NCBI GenBank assembly: GCA_002633025.1
Contig: NMRB01000641.1
Location: 156,912-220,911 of the forward strand
Length of the DNA: 64,000 nucleotides
Direction of reading: 5' to 3'
Source of the DNA: Notospermus geniculatus
Taxonomy: Eukaryota > Nemertea > Pilidiophora > Heteronemertea > Lineidae
Both the position numbers and the translations under genes were made by a program. Shown here piece after piece: positions 1 through 12,758 of this stretch (positions are counted from its first letter, which is position 1; each line of letters opens with the position of its first letter). The notes under the pieces are model-generated. The model had not been told where the DNA came from. It did not search any database and saw only the letters and a program-made list of their open reading frames with translations.

Positions 1-187
1 CGGCTTAGTAATTCGCGTCGCGCATGTGCAGATGTCAAAATCAAATGGGAACTCGAATTATGAAACGAACTCGACCAGATACCGAGTTCACGGGCGATAT
101 GGAATTCAGTTTGGAGTTTACGAAGACCGATGCAACAACGATATTCCAGGAAAACAAACTTTGTGAAAAATAGCACGAAAAGCACCT

Positions 188-194
188 TATAAAA
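188..194 (+). promoter_or_regulatory. TATA box of lipoxygenase copy 1
   Basis: TATAAAA lies 39 bp before the ATG at 233. An in-frame TAG sits six bases before the ATG. Together they suggest a short leader and fix this ATG as the start, unless an upstream exon is spliced in. Confidence 0.45.
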
Positions 195-232
195 CCACTG
201 TTAGCGCTTAACACAGACTTTGATAGCTAGCC

Positions 233-3200
233 ATGGGTGGTGCCCTGTCTTGTACTAACACTTCTGGTGCAGAATACGTTGTATACGTAAGAACTGGTGA
301 CAAAAGGCACGCTGGAACCGATGCAAACGTGAAGATCCAATTTCATGATGTGGAGAAAAACTGCACAGAAATCAGGGACCTTGATGTGCGGTTTAGGAAT
401 GATTTTGAGAGAGGTGCAACTGATGTATTCTCCCTTCGCCACCTGAATAGGATTGGGCCACTCCAGGCAGTTGAATTCTGGCGCGATAATGCTGGTGTGT
501 CACCCAACTGGTATGTGGAAAAGATAGTGGTTGAGGACCGAAAAAGGAACCGTGTTTATTTCTTCCCCATTCACCGATGGATCAAAGAGGATCGTCATTA
601 CATCATTCAGCACTACGACACAGTTCTACCCCAGGATGATGAAAATGCTGAACAAAGGCAATTTGAGTTGAAAGAGAAACAAGTTCTATATCAGTACAAG
701 CAGAATTTTCCAGGAGCACCAGTGCAGGTAGGTACAATCTGGGGGTATGTATTAGGCCTAGGCCTAGGCCTACTACTGACCACCATTTAATATGTAAATA
801 TCAGTGATATAGGCCTAAGTGATTCATGCACTATGGGGGAAACCCCCAAACCCCCTTGTTGGGCCATTTATTATTGTAATGTACCGTATGTAGAGCCAGA
901 GGTATATTTTATATTGGCAGATTCCTTCATGTCGTTCATTTTCTTCTTCAGATTAAAGAGCTACCAGATGACGAATACTTTTCTGATGATCACAAGGTAA
1001 CACAAATTTTGTTGTCTTCTGGCTTCTGCTGTAAATCATTCCGATCAGTTTCAGAATCGAAAGAAACAAAGTACAATGATTGTGATAGAGATAGGGATAG
1101 AGAAGGACTGGGTGCAAGTTACAAGTACTCTAGTTTGCAGTTGGCATCACGTGGAGAGTCCGGTTTACTGCAGTTGGCTGACCAGAGATAAATGAACATG
1201 AAACACTGCATCTGTGATTTTAAGATTCTTTCTAATTTTCTACACCTAAATGATGTTTCTGGTGACAAAATTTGCTGTAATTGACATATCTGCTATATTA
1301 GAAGCTACATACTCTTTTCAATGAATCTGTGACTTGTCTTCCGCAGGAGCAACTTTGGGTATGTGAAATATAGAGCTATTGCTTAGAATAACTGTCATGA
1401 CTGTAACTTGCTTTTTAACATGGCTTCATCTCAGGATTCTCATTACTCAAAATGAGGTAAAAGATAATCAGTGTCGTAAAAACTGTTGTCTTAACTGTTG
1501 ACATGGCTTCACTGGTTGACTGCCATTTTCAAGTAAATTTGTGTAGTGACTGAGGAAACTCATTTGATTCATAGAACATGGTTAACATATCTTGCATGAT
1601 TCACAGCCACTTCATTGTTTTTGTTGAGGCTCTCATGTTCATTGACAAGCTACGTCATCATACTCTTGGAAAGTTTTGTAGTGTTCCCTGAAAGTCACCC
1701 TTAGTCTTTGCCTTTGCAGTCAACTTGTGAATGCCTGTACAAGCTTTGTTAGTGAAGAAGATGAAGATGAATGTGTTACTGCCCTTAGTGAGGCAGCCAA
1801 ATGGATATTGTATTCTGCTGCGTCTGTTTTAGTGCTTAACCTTGTATCTGTTGTAGCTAACTAACAGTGAAATTCTGATTACGGTACATTCTTGCATAAA
1901 TATATCATACATTGTATGTATGTGATATATTTATGATTCTTGCCTTTAGGGCAGATTAGTACCATTGATGCTGAACAAATGTGTTGGTCTTTCATTTACA
2001 GCACGGGGACCAATCCCGTCCTCGTCACTTTGGTAACTCCTCATATCAGACTCAGAAAGAGGACATTCCTCCCGTATGTCATACACAGTGTTTTGTTGTA
2101 TCGGGTGATCTGTTTTAATGCTTCTATTGCTTTAGTTCTTTTTGGTGTTGGCCTTGCACTCCATTCTCACTGGAGTTTTTATTGAAGGTATCAAAAATGT
2201 CTTCAATTTCTCCTGACTTTATTGGGTTTAATGCTACTGAGTGGGCGAGGTGCTTTGAAATTATTGATTTTTGCTTATTTTACTGTAACTGTGCCAGGTG
2301 AGTGGTCGATTTCAAAGTTTACTATGTGAGCAGCAGTAGTATTTGAACCAGGTCATGAACCAAACGTGTCAGCTCTTTGTGTTGTGTTGATTTATAAAAC
2401 ACTTGACATACTAGGGTTTCACTGAATACAGTTCATGTATCACTCTATAAATTAGTTACATACCATACTTGAAGATATTGATTTAACACCTCTTCTTTCT
2501 GAGCACATCAATTACATTCCTCTTTAAGATAAGAACAAAAATGCTGGTACACAGTTTCTTTCATCTATTTCGCGTGCCCCCTTCACAGACGTGAATCTGT
2601 GGCTAGTATTATAAGAAATGCACGTGAGTGCACTGTATCTTGACTGTTGTCATCTTGTTTTGTCAGTGGGATCTTGGCAAACAGAAGTTAAAGCTGATCA
2701 CAGAGAAGAACCTGATTGAGTTGTCATCGGTAGGAGAGAGATGGGCGACACTGGATGACCTGCACAATCTCTATAAGAAGTATAAGGAATTAGATAAACC
2801 AGCTGTAAGTTTGTGATATTGATAGGCCTCAAATCAAGCCAGTTGATACTGACAGGCTGGAAAAACTGACATACTTTGATCAAAGGTCTAATAAAGTCAG
2901 ATTTTGATAGTGTCGTTGATATGTTAGTAATCGAATCCATTATGACATTTCATTTCATGTCTTTCTTTGCCTTCTTCTAGGGAATCCACCTGTGGAGCAA
3001 TGACACCCGATTTGGAGCTCAACGGCTGTGTGGAACTAACCCACTTCTGATCCAACTTGTGAAAGAGATACCAGCGAAGTGAGTTGAAGTCATTGTTGTC
3101 ACTGAACATCGTTGTATCTCCACGTAAATGGTTCGTCTCAAATTGGGTGCTAATCCTCGCCAACCACCTGGGGACGCAGTCTTGGATGTCATATTGCCAT

Positions 3201-6200
3201 TGCTTCATGTAGAGAGTAGTTCTTTTGCGTCTTTTGTCTAGAACCCAGGTGACCATTTTGCCATCTGTTCTTTGAATGACATGATCATCTGTTTCCTTTT
3301 GTAGCTTTGATGTGTCGGCAGAGACATTGAAACCATTCCTTGAAGGCTGGTCTCTTGAAAACATCATCGAATCACGACGTCTCTTCATAGTTGACCTGAA
3401 GATTCTGGAGGGGATTTCACACAGGAGTGACACTGTGGTCAGTGGACAGTTTTTGCTGTCTTTATAGGGGTTATGACGGGTCCAGTCCCTCTTAGCAGGT
3501 TAACCCCTTTGAAGGTTACAATTGGCTCTGCATGTTAAACAGCTTAGTCATAATATTTACGATCGTCGCATAAAGTGCAATGATCTTTTTGGATAGACTG
3601 TTGCACCACCATAGAATGTTGAAAGATGACCCTTTCTCAAGAAGAGACCTACAAATTAATCTTTTGCACTTTACAGAATATTTTGGGAACATAGACGGTT
3701 TATATAAGAAGCACGTGTGTACTTGCACACTCTTGCTTTCAGTTTAATGGTAAATCAATAAATTCCATGGACCCTTGAGATGTGGGTCATATTGATGATG
3801 GTCCTATGTCGTCTGTGTCGTTAGTACCTAGGCCTATGTGTCATTAGTATGCGGTCAACTATGACGTCATTGAAATATGAATGATCGTGCGTAAATAGTG
3901 ATATTTGGTTGTTTGGAAAATGGGGCCGTATCATGCATATCAATCACGTTCAGATATGTACACACCTGAGGAATGTGTAGGCCTGTACATGTATGTGTTG
4001 ATCATGAAATATATGAAAAGTATTAAGAACAAACGAAAGTCAAATGTATGACTGAAATTGTATGTGTAGAACTGCATCAGAAAACATTCATTTCCACCAC
4101 TTTATTTGTTCAACAGCCCAGTCGCAGGGTACTGATGGGCGTCTCGTTTACATGGGCCATTGAACCATCTTTTTTTGAAGATGGGGATTTGGCCTTGTGG
4201 TTAAGGCGTGCTGCCCCTTAGTGCTGGCAATTGATGCCTTATGCGAGGGTCCGTGGGTTCGAATCTGGTAGGACGCGATGACTTTCACCTTAGAAACCCG
4301 TTTCTATTTCATATACTTTATTTGTTCAAAATGTTGAATCCAATAACACTTTCACTTCCAGCTATGTGCTCCCTTAGCTCTTTTCTTTCTCACAATGGAG
4401 AAAACTCTGCGGCCGATTGCAATACAGCTCTTCCAGGAGAAAGGCCCTGATAATCCAGTAAGTTGAAAAAAGATATTTTGCAATCTACACTGACATGTAA
4501 AATAATGCGGGAAGAAGCAGGTAAACCGAGGTACTGCTGGAGTGAGATGCCAATAACACATTTTCAATCATGTTTGAAAAGACATTGATCGTCTATCATG
4601 ACCAGTTTGAATGCTGTCCATGAAATATTCTAATCTCTAGGTGTTTACCCCGAATGATCCACCGTACACGTGGTTACTGGCAAAAATGTGGTACAACAAT
4701 GCAGATGCTGTCTATCACCAGGCGCTCACACACTTAGGTTTGTATTGTAGCTAATTTTGCTGTCTGCCATGGAAAATTTCATCGGTCTCTATTGTAAAAT
4801 ATTCCTACATATATGTCTCATGGACTTAAGTACATACATTCCAAGTTTCCGACCATGTTGCCTACCTCCGTATCTTCAGATCTTTGTCAGTGAGCTAGGT
4901 CATCACCAGAAGTACCCAGAATGAAACAATCCAACATGGCCGCCATTGGGGCCATGTTGGAATGACGTTCCCTCATTGCCCTTTGCCTCTGAGATGACAA
5001 TGGTATCTGTGATGATCACAATTCGTGCAATATATTCTGCAGGTTTCACACATTTGATGATGGAGGGCATCAGTATTTGCACTCACAGGAACGTATCTCC
5101 GTCCCACCCAGTCTTCAAACTGCTCGCTCCTCATTTCCTCTACCTTTTAGCCATCAATTCGTAAGTATTGGAGTTTCATTTTCATGCCGCTAATGATACT
5201 GAAAAATCTGAGTTCTGTACATCACTTTTATAAAGGAACAAGCATGATGCACATGATAATATGTGTCCTATATTTCAGGTGCACAACCCAGCAGTATTAA
5301 CCAACTACCACTACAGAGATGATGCCAGTCTGCTTCATTCAGCCATAACAAACTACGTCAGAAAGATGGTCAAACTCTACTATGGTAAGTTAAAGGCAAT
5401 TTCCGTGAATAGTAGATTGCTTCTTCAATTGTAAAACTCACGAATTGTTTTATGGTAACCCGGTAAATAACATTTTCTCATATGATGCGAATATTTTTAG
5501 ATATCCCTGAAAAAATCTTGGCGGACACCGAACTGCAGGCCTGGGGTGCAGAACTGGTCAGAAGTAAAACAGATGGCGGAGTCGGACTGAAAGTAAGGCC
5601 AACTTAGAACACTTCATCCGAAGTAACAGTGGTTAGTGCTCACTCCCTAATCACCAAGCTGGCACATTACCCTGATTTACTTGTACATGTATTTATTCAC
5701 AAGCCTTCATTTTTCTACAGGGTGTCCCTGGGAATGGCGTGTTCCGTAAGACGGAAGAGCTAATTCAAGCATTCACGAGTATCATCTTCACATGTAGTGT
5801 CGCCCATGCTGCTGCCAACTTTTCACAGTATGATGAATACGCATTCCAGCCAAATTACCCAGCATTCCTGTACGGTGAACCCCCGAAGACAAAGGTGGGT
5901 AATGAGAGCCGTAAGATGAGAATGTCAGATGCGAACAGACAGATCCAGTCTGATTACAGCCTGTGAAAATTTGCCTCATTTACCTCGAGCACATATGACA
6001 AGGCACTGTTGCTGTACATGTATTGTCTGTCTCTTTATCTAGGCCCCAAAACTTGAAGAGGACATTGTCAAGATCCTACCTGACAAGTCGCACACATTAG
6101 ACATCATGATAGTGACAAAACTGCTGAGTACGCGGGGCACCAAACCATTAGGTGACTTTGAAGTCATGTACATACATGAACCAAAAGCACTAAGGATAGT

Positions 6201-6664
6201 GGAAGAGTGAGTATTTTTTATGATCGCTTTGTTGGATATCTGCACAGTTGCAATTACATGAACCATCGGGAACTTGGCGATCAGGGCCGAGCACACAGAA
6301 AGTCTGATATTGCTATCGGCAGTTGGTTATAACACATTTTTTCCCATTAACTTAACCGCCGATAGGAACCAAAAGCACTATGGGACTTTCTGTGCGACCG
6401 GCCCAGGTGATGACAACTTTGGTCAAATTTCAAAATAGCAAAACCAACCGACAACAAAGCATTGAATAGAAACCGCACCCTGAGGCATTCATGTAGGCTC
6501 TTGCTCCCTTAGAATCCACAGCAATCATCCCCATCTTTTTGATTTTCAGATTCAAAGAGGAGTTGAATAAAGCTAGCCAAACGATAAAACAAAGGAACGA
6601 AACCCGCAATTTCAAGTATTGGATTCTTGATCCGAGTATTGTCCCGAATTCTATTAGCATATGA
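233..6664 (+). pseudogene. PLAT-lipoxygenase copy 1, two exons missing
   Basis: This is a second version of the lipoxygenase described at 14836. Exons read by eye: 233-727 (PLAT domain), 952-996, 2002-2073, 2667-2804, 2981-3078, 3305-3437, 4362-4457, 4641-4737, 5043-5160, 5279-5384, 5501-5592, 5721-5894, 6043-6206, 6550-6664. The iron-ligand pieces are kept: HQALTH near 4720, SVAHAAANF near 5803 and the terminal isoleucine. The two exons present in copy 2 at 20273-20365 and 20475-20535 are absent, together with about 406 bp. Joining the flanking exons (phase 2 to phase 0) shifts the frame and meets a stop within a few codons. The copy is therefore probably non-functional or truncated, unless the loss is an assembly error. 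Protein differences from copy 2 are few, for example Cys/Ser at residue 44. Confidence 0.8.
4185..4276 (+). repeat. tRNA-like sequence (possible SINE head) in lipoxygenase intron
   Basis: TGGTTAAGGCG resembles an A box, and GGGTTCGAATC about 45 bases later resembles a B box, as in Ser/Leu-type tRNAs with a long variable arm. The ends do not form a convincing acceptor stem, so a tRNA-derived retroposon is likelier than a working tRNA gene. The same piece is in copy 2 at 19185-19276. Confidence 0.45.
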
Positions 6665-6770
6665 GCATTTCTCAAAACCTCAGGGCCATAATGGAAGCTG
6701 TTTGCATCATGTCCAAAAATTTACAATTGGCCCGGAAACTACTCTGAAACTACTGCTACAGCTGCTTGAA

Positions 6771-6860
6771 AGGGCTGTTCGTTCTTTTTCGTCACTTGAG
6801 GAATCTGAGTTGTGATCCTTGGCAAAAGATTCCTCAATTGACGAAAACGAACAGCCCCTT
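6771..6860. repeat. Fold-back element in lipoxygenase 3' region
   Basis: GGGCTGTTCGTTCTTTTTCG at the left is nearly the reverse complement of CGAAAACGAACAGCCCC at the right, around a short loop. The result is a hairpin with arms of about 35 bp, and it probably lies in the 3' UTR. It is also present at 22325-22417 in copy 2. Confidence 0.7.
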
Positions 6861-7545
6861 TACATTCATCAATTATTGAGACTTCAGTCAGTGGCACAAA
6901 ATGTTTTTGACGATGCCACCGAATGATATTGAGTCATCAAAATTTGTTTTATGTGTGGATCATTGTTTACATATCAGACATCCTGTCCATGTTTGTATTA
7001 TATTGTATTTGTTATAATCAAAGAGTGAGTCACATACCATGGTTATGGTCACTGGCTTCCTTTATACTGCGTATACTGTTCTTACTGTAGCCCACCTTAG
7101 TATGTACATTATATAAATGTATCCAACATTACTACTGTTAGGGTGGGTACTGTTTAGTGTATAATATACCGGTATAGTGCAGATGTATACAAAGAAATGG
7201 TCTTTTTACAACTGCATTTTGTATGATTGCAATAGAAAAAGGATACATAGTTTTCATGGCATTTCTCATTCATGAGTTCGTTGTGCCATAATGTAATGGT
7301 AGTGCTTCTTGTGTAGAAAAGAATATTTATCACGATACATATCATTTTAGTATAAGTAACTGTATAGATCGCTGTCTACACGTACTGGTACATGAACCGG
7401 TATGCCAAGCCTGGGATAAAAGAGACTTCATGGATCCCAGATGTCATTTGCTATCTAGATAAAAATATTCATGATATTATTTGAGCTGAAGAGTTGGTAC
7501 GACTCTTAAACTGTGATATCTTGTTTCTGTTTCAACGCGAATATA

Positions 7546-7762
7546 CTGTGGTGTCGGAGTTATGCCGGATTCGACTCCATATCCACCCATTGGTTCTGGG
7601 GAATTTGGGGTTGGGCCTATGGACTGAATTTGTGGTGTGGGCGGATATCAATGATCCTGAGACATGCCCGATACCAAATCATTTTTGTTTGGGTTATACC
7701 TTCCCTAAAAGTACGGCTAGGCCTGACCGCCCCCACTCCGGCATAACTCCGACACCACAGAG
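7546..7762. mobile_element. 217-bp TIR element, present only in copy 1
   Basis: The ends CTGTGGTGTCGGAGTTATGC and GCATAACTCCGACACCACAG are inverted repeats of at least 20 bp. The element is flanked by TA on both sides (7544-7545, 7763-7764). Copy 2 has the empty site with a single TA at the matching point near 23100. The target duplication and size fit a non-autonomous Tc1/mariner-type MITE. There is no transposase ORF. Confidence 0.85.
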
Positions 7763-8923
7763 TATATTTGTCTGCGGTCTCCATTTTGTCACATTGCTTG
7801 ATATCCATCCAATATAGCTATTTCCAGGCCTTGTATTACCGGCATTTCATGATAGCAGTTTGTGCTTGTATTGATGTGCCCGTGGTGGATGCAATTTGAC
7901 TTGACCTCCTCAAGCACTGTCCATTCTTCAAGTCCATGATGTTTCTGACTTTTCAAGTATATGTACCTTTTTGATACTTTTGCACATTTACGTAAAAATC
8001 TTTTAGTAATATTAGGCAGCATTGTTCATCAAGTTGATCCGAATAACTATTGACAAAAACCTTCTTACCCTGCTCAACTGTTCAGGAGGTATTTATCATG
8101 TTTATCATTATGCAACATTTCATGATACTTTGGGCCAAACTCCCACTATATCCATATTCATTGAAGATGTCATATTTTGCACTTTTGTGCGAGGATATTG
8201 AAAACCTGTGGAAAATATGCAAGCCGCTCTGGCAAAACCAGCCGCTTGTCGCTCTTAACTTGGCAGGTTGAGACCAAATGTTTGTTAGTTTCAATATTTG
8301 TCTGCCTATTATGAAATCTGACAGAATCTGTTTCTTCCATTCTTTCCTGGTGTCATTTTGGTTCGTTCTGGCTCAACTTCTCAGCAACAAGTGTCTGGTT
8401 TTGCCAGAGCGGCTCACATATACATATATGCTATTTTAAGAAAGATGTATTCAGTCTTATGCTGAAATTCAAATGAAAATAAAGGTAACAACATAACAAA
8501 ATACATTTTTCTTTCACTTGGCCGATGGTGTATATGCACATCTTTGAAACAGAGCTTATTTTCCTTAACAGGCTGATGGTTATTGCTGTCTCGGTTTCCT
8601 CCCATTGGTCACTGGTGTTTAGTCGCATTCAGAAACAACCATCCTAAGGCAATAGTGGTTGTGGCACTCATTTCTTCATCACTGCACACATCGAGTCTAC
8701 TACCGGGTACATGAATGTGCAGTGGTGAAGGGAGCAAAGTGCTAACAACAGGGATAACCTCTGGTTGAAAAACAAAAGAATACTGGTTTCTTGTTTCATT
8801 CTTTTATTAACACATAAAAAAATTCAATGCACCAGGCACTGTTTACAGTTTAGCCATCTACATGTCAAGAGTTTGCAGAGTTTCAGCTCTGTAATAATGT
8901 CTTTTTCCAACGTTAAAGTGACG

Positions 8924-9052
8924 TCAAGATGAATCCTGTTGGCTATTTTTGTTCCTTTTGTGTAAAGGTTTCATAAGTTTCTCCCACACATCCTCGGGAT
9001 CATCAGAAAGTTTGGGCAGTGAACCGATCATCTCACCAAAGATGGCCAACGA
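8924..9052 (-). pseudogene. Stub of the last exon of the unrecognised gene
   Basis: This matches the terminal exon of the gene at 24276-26547 (residues SLAIFGEMIGSLPKL to the stop at 8924), with a few substitutions. The match stops at about 9050, a few bases short of the exon's splice acceptor. Upstream of that point the sequence is IK/RED coding DNA in another frame. The stub has no other exons and now serves as the 3' end of the IK gene. Confidence 0.85.
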
Positions 9053-12000
9053 GATGGACCGCCATCTGTTCCCATATTCTTCCTCTTCTGAATGATATTC
9101 TGAATCTTCTGCCATTCGCGGTCAAGCTCCGCCTTCTCATCCTTAGGACCAGCACGTCTGGTCTTGCGACCATCAGCCATTTTCACACCATATTGGAAAG
9201 CAGCCCTGAAAAAATATACAGGTAAATCTATCAATATGAGTAACACACTCCAATTTTCCAAGGCAGAGATCAAAAATACGTAATTTAGATAAAACCTTCT
9301 TCCAAAACATTCAGGTTCAGTTTGCAAATGTCCCTGTCCTCTCCTGTGCTTGTCCCCCCTCATTGATCACCAAATGGAGGCAGTGAGTGCACTTACTTTG
9401 GCAACGCTTCTTTGTTTGACATATAGTCACTGTATTCTTCTTGAGTGTCAAAGTCCCATCGTCCAACTGGCCCCTTCTTGTTACCCATGTCCATCTTGGT
9501 GTAATCAACTTCATCATCGGAATCATCAATCGCATCCGCCGACTCCATCATACTGTAAATATGATAATTATTTAAAATTTAAACACTGATCCTCATAAAT
9601 CTACATGCAGTGAAACTTCCACTTGAAATACACAGTCCTCTGCCTGTTCCTCTGCCAGGAAGGTACCTCTCAATTACATGTAACTGACATAAACCAACAA
9701 ATAGGACTCCAGAATTTAGAATGGATCAGGATGTTTTAACTTCTTACCCAGGATAACACTCAGCATAACTGTCAATCACCATTCTCTTCTGTATTTTCTT
9801 CAAACGTTCCTTTTCGGGTTTTCTGAAAATGAATATTCATGATCGTGAATAAGGATCATTTCCAAGCAATCCAATTAATTTCATGGGTGAGTAAGTCTTT
9901 TGATATTTATTACATTAATATCTTGACCTATATTGAGAGGGCATCACAAGAATACATACGGCTTTTTCTCAGCTTCCTCTTCTCTCAAATGAGCCTCACG
10001 TTCCATATCAGCTGGAGCCCAACCCTGAAAGAGAGTGCAACTGCAATCAGAGCAAAGACCTAAGTTGTACACAATCCAGGAGCTGACTGTTGCCAGACTG
10101 GACTGCCCAACGACCGACAACTTCCCCCCATGACTCGACCCAGCAGAACAGCCCACAACAACATACGATGGCCAATCCCAACTAAAAAGTTCATTTGCAG
10201 AAAAATCATCCTGAAGTAATCAGGTCTTTTTAGAATGGCTCCTACCTCGCATCGACGAAGGAACAGTGCCCTAAGAAGACCCGATTTCCTCAGGATGCAG
10301 AAAAATGTGAGGAAAATTCTCCAGTCTTTGTTTTGAGTATGAAAACCGAGTTTTTGAGTACCTTAACATGAAAATTTACAACAAACTGACCTTGGAAAAC
10401 TTTTCATTAATGCTCTTCACAAGGTCCTTAGCAGACTGTGGCCCCCTCTCCCTATCATCATCTTCATCTACAGGCTTTTCAAAATATGCTTTTCTTTCCC
10501 GGCGATCCCTGTCCCTGTCTCTCCTTCCACGATCCCGGCCAGATTCCTGGTCCCTGTCACGGTCTCTATCCCGATCTCTACCTCTTTCGTAGTGTCTATC
10601 ACCATGGCGATCTCGATAGTCTCGACGATCTCGGTCGCGATCCCTATCTCTATCTCGGCGATCCCTATCACGATCACGATCTCGTTCACGGTCATCTTTC
10701 TTACGGTCCTTTTCCCGGTTGTAGGAGGGGATGTAGTCACCAATGTCACCATAGATCCTGAAGGTATAAAATAACAAGATACCAAGAGAATTCCTCAGAG
10801 GTTATTGATGCAGCCAAAAAGTTTCACCCCTGCCCAAGGACACCATATCAAATTTCGATTAAGACATTGAACTTACAGATCATCATGGCCCGGCAGTTTC
10901 TCCTTCCTCTCATCTTCTTTCTTTCCTTTGTCTTTCTTTGCTCGTTTCTTATCCCTCCGACCTTGACGCAGATACGACAAGATCTGTGTCAGTTTGTTGA
11001 TGACTATGTCGTTGGTCGTTAAGGTGGTGGTAGACTGGAATGAGATATAATGGCACCATCGTTAAGGTTGGGTAGACGTTCAATTCTTACAGCTACTACT
11101 GCGGCCTCCCAGGGTAGCTATTAAATTATGGGAGCAAAGAGTGCAAACACCATCGGAAACCTGTGGCACAACTAAGCAATCAGGATGAATCCACAACTAC
11201 CTAAGCAATCAGGATGAATCCACATACCTCAAGACTAGGACAGTCCGCTTTACTCCTGATCAACGTGGTTGGAATATCAGACTCTCCATAATCATCCTCA
11301 AGATCAACAACGTACGCCATCCTCCTTGGGAGGAAGAGTTCATTCCTTTCAGGAGCTTTAAGCCTGAAAACAGTCCTGAAAATGTTCCTTGCCATCTTCG
11401 TTCTGAACTCCATCTTCTCCTCAGGATCTTCTTCCTTCTCTTTTTTCTTGACAACCTCTTCCATTTCAATGTCAACCATTTCCTTTGATGTTATTTCTGC
11501 CCTGACCTTCTCCAGCAGTGCATAGTCGAGACCCTTGACCAAGTGAGTGTGTTCCATGTCACCCCCAAGATATTTGGATTCCTGAATCAACTGTTTTCTC
11601 CTTTCTGCTAAACCTTCACCACTGAAAAATTTTCACACCAGTTTAAATAAAATTGATCCGATAACGAGGACAGAAGGCATGATTCTGAAGTCAACAACCA
11701 TTTGCAATGGTATCAAGAAGGTACCAAAATCTACTGATTTGAAATGAATGGAAAACTTTCAAATGATAGGGCAACTTCCGATGGTTCAAAAGAACGGATC
11801 TTGAAACTGCTTTAAAAGTAACTAAATGTACTTTTTTCAACTTACGACTTAGCATCTGGTGCGACAGCTCTGTAGTCGGCAGTTGTGCTGATCATCTCAG
11901 GTTGTTCATAATCCTTATTGCTTCCATCTCTTCTCTCCCTTGCCTGCAAGTTCAACAAACTTTTTTGTGGAAATTCTACTCACAGAGTTGCACAAAATAA

Positions 12001-12640
12001 TTTCTCATTTTATTCAAGACTCATCCCCCACTGAAGGGATGCAAAGGGTGGCCGATGATGAAGAAATCAACAATCCAGGCCCAGGATCTATCGATTTGAA
12101 TGTTTTTAAAAAAATTGTCACATCCTGATTTCTATGTACCAGTATTCTTGGGTGACTTCAGCGATATCCTTCACATTTAGGAATCTCAAGGACCTCAAAT
12201 TTTGTCGGAGGAAATGTTTTGGCAGGATTTCCACATAATATACAAACAGGATACACAACACTATAAGGGTTCTTCAACTGTGAAATATAGCATGAAACCT
12301 CAAGTCAGGCCAGTTGTTTCCTGTTTTCGTGACTGGTTGAACAGGATATCCACCTGCCATCTTGAAGAGGACATTTTCTTGAAATATTTTTCTTCATTGA
12401 CTGAAATGCTCAAGCAGGAATCCTTTCTGTACTGGAAACTTTGAAATATTGGGTGGGGAGGGGATTTACACCAATAAAATGCTGACAAAGCGAGCAGTTC
12501 ATACCCTGTCCCTGTATTTCATAGCCAGTTCCTTTTCCCTCTCCTCCTCCAGTTTCTTCAGCTTAGCATAATAACTCTTCTTTTTCCGCCGCCTTGTTGC
12601 TGCATCATCTTCTTCTGATGGTTCGACACTCGTAGTGGTG
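9028..12640 (-). CDS. IK: Protein Red / IK (spliceosomal), partial with altered 3' end
   Basis: Red is a nuclear spliceosome component (B complex, with SMU1) needed for splicing of many introns. Minus-strand exons in transcript order: 12505-12640, 11846-11943, 11228-11621, 10877-11034, 10391-10757, 9960-10024, 9748-9822, 9397-9552, 9028-9205. Reading phases fit at every junction. Diagnostic stretches are RRRKKKSYYAKL, QESKYLGGDMEHTHLVKG, DIPTTLIRSKADCP, the long Arg-Asp dipeptide region that names the family (10500-10720), KGPVGRWDFDTQEEYSDYM and KAELDREWQKIQNIIQKRK. The N-terminal exons are not found; sequence around the single N at 13593 may have lost them. After GTDGG the frame runs into the stub of another gene and stops at 9028, so the conserved family C-terminus (an Arg-Pro-Lys-Tyr type ending) is absent. 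Confidence 0.9.
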
Positions 12641-12758
12641 CTGTTGACAACAAAAGTGCAATTTTAAGAGTCACATTTGTAAACAAGAAAAGGACATCGG
12701 AGCGATGTCAATGGTTTCCGATGAGAAGTTTACCGGTAGTACTCTGGCTAGTTAACTG

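Larger units (their letters stand above)
6665..8923. other. 3' region of lipoxygenase copy 1
   Basis: No coding exon is visible. The stretch holds the fold-back element (6771-6860), a TA-flanked insertion (7546-7762) and AATAAA at 8479-8484 as a possible plus-strand polyadenylation signal. AATAAA on the minus strand at 8803-8808 could end transcripts from the right. Confidence 0.5.
1..9052. repeat. Copy 1 of a large duplicated segment (partner 14605-24404)
   Basis: The sequence from base 1 onward matches the sequence from 14605 onward nearly base for base, through the lipoxygenase exons, introns and 3' flank, and into the last exon of the downstream minus-strand gene. The match stops abruptly near 9052/24404. 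Differences are scattered substitutions, small indels and a few larger insertions or deletions: a 217-bp element only here, and a 428-bp element, about 155 bp near 21379-21532 and about 406 bp carrying two exons only in the partner. This is either a true tandem duplication or two haplotypes assembled in series. Confidence 0.93.

Noticed and set aside
7154-7345. Short open frames in the lipoxygenase 3' region on either strand
   Set aside because: They have no family resemblance and no splice context, and differ between the two copies without coding-like constraint.
10438-10774. Plus-strand open frames of about 60-110 codons opposite the IK Arg-Asp region
   Set aside because: They are antisense shadows of the low-complexity RD-coding exon on the minus strand, which fits the IK family and its splice phases.
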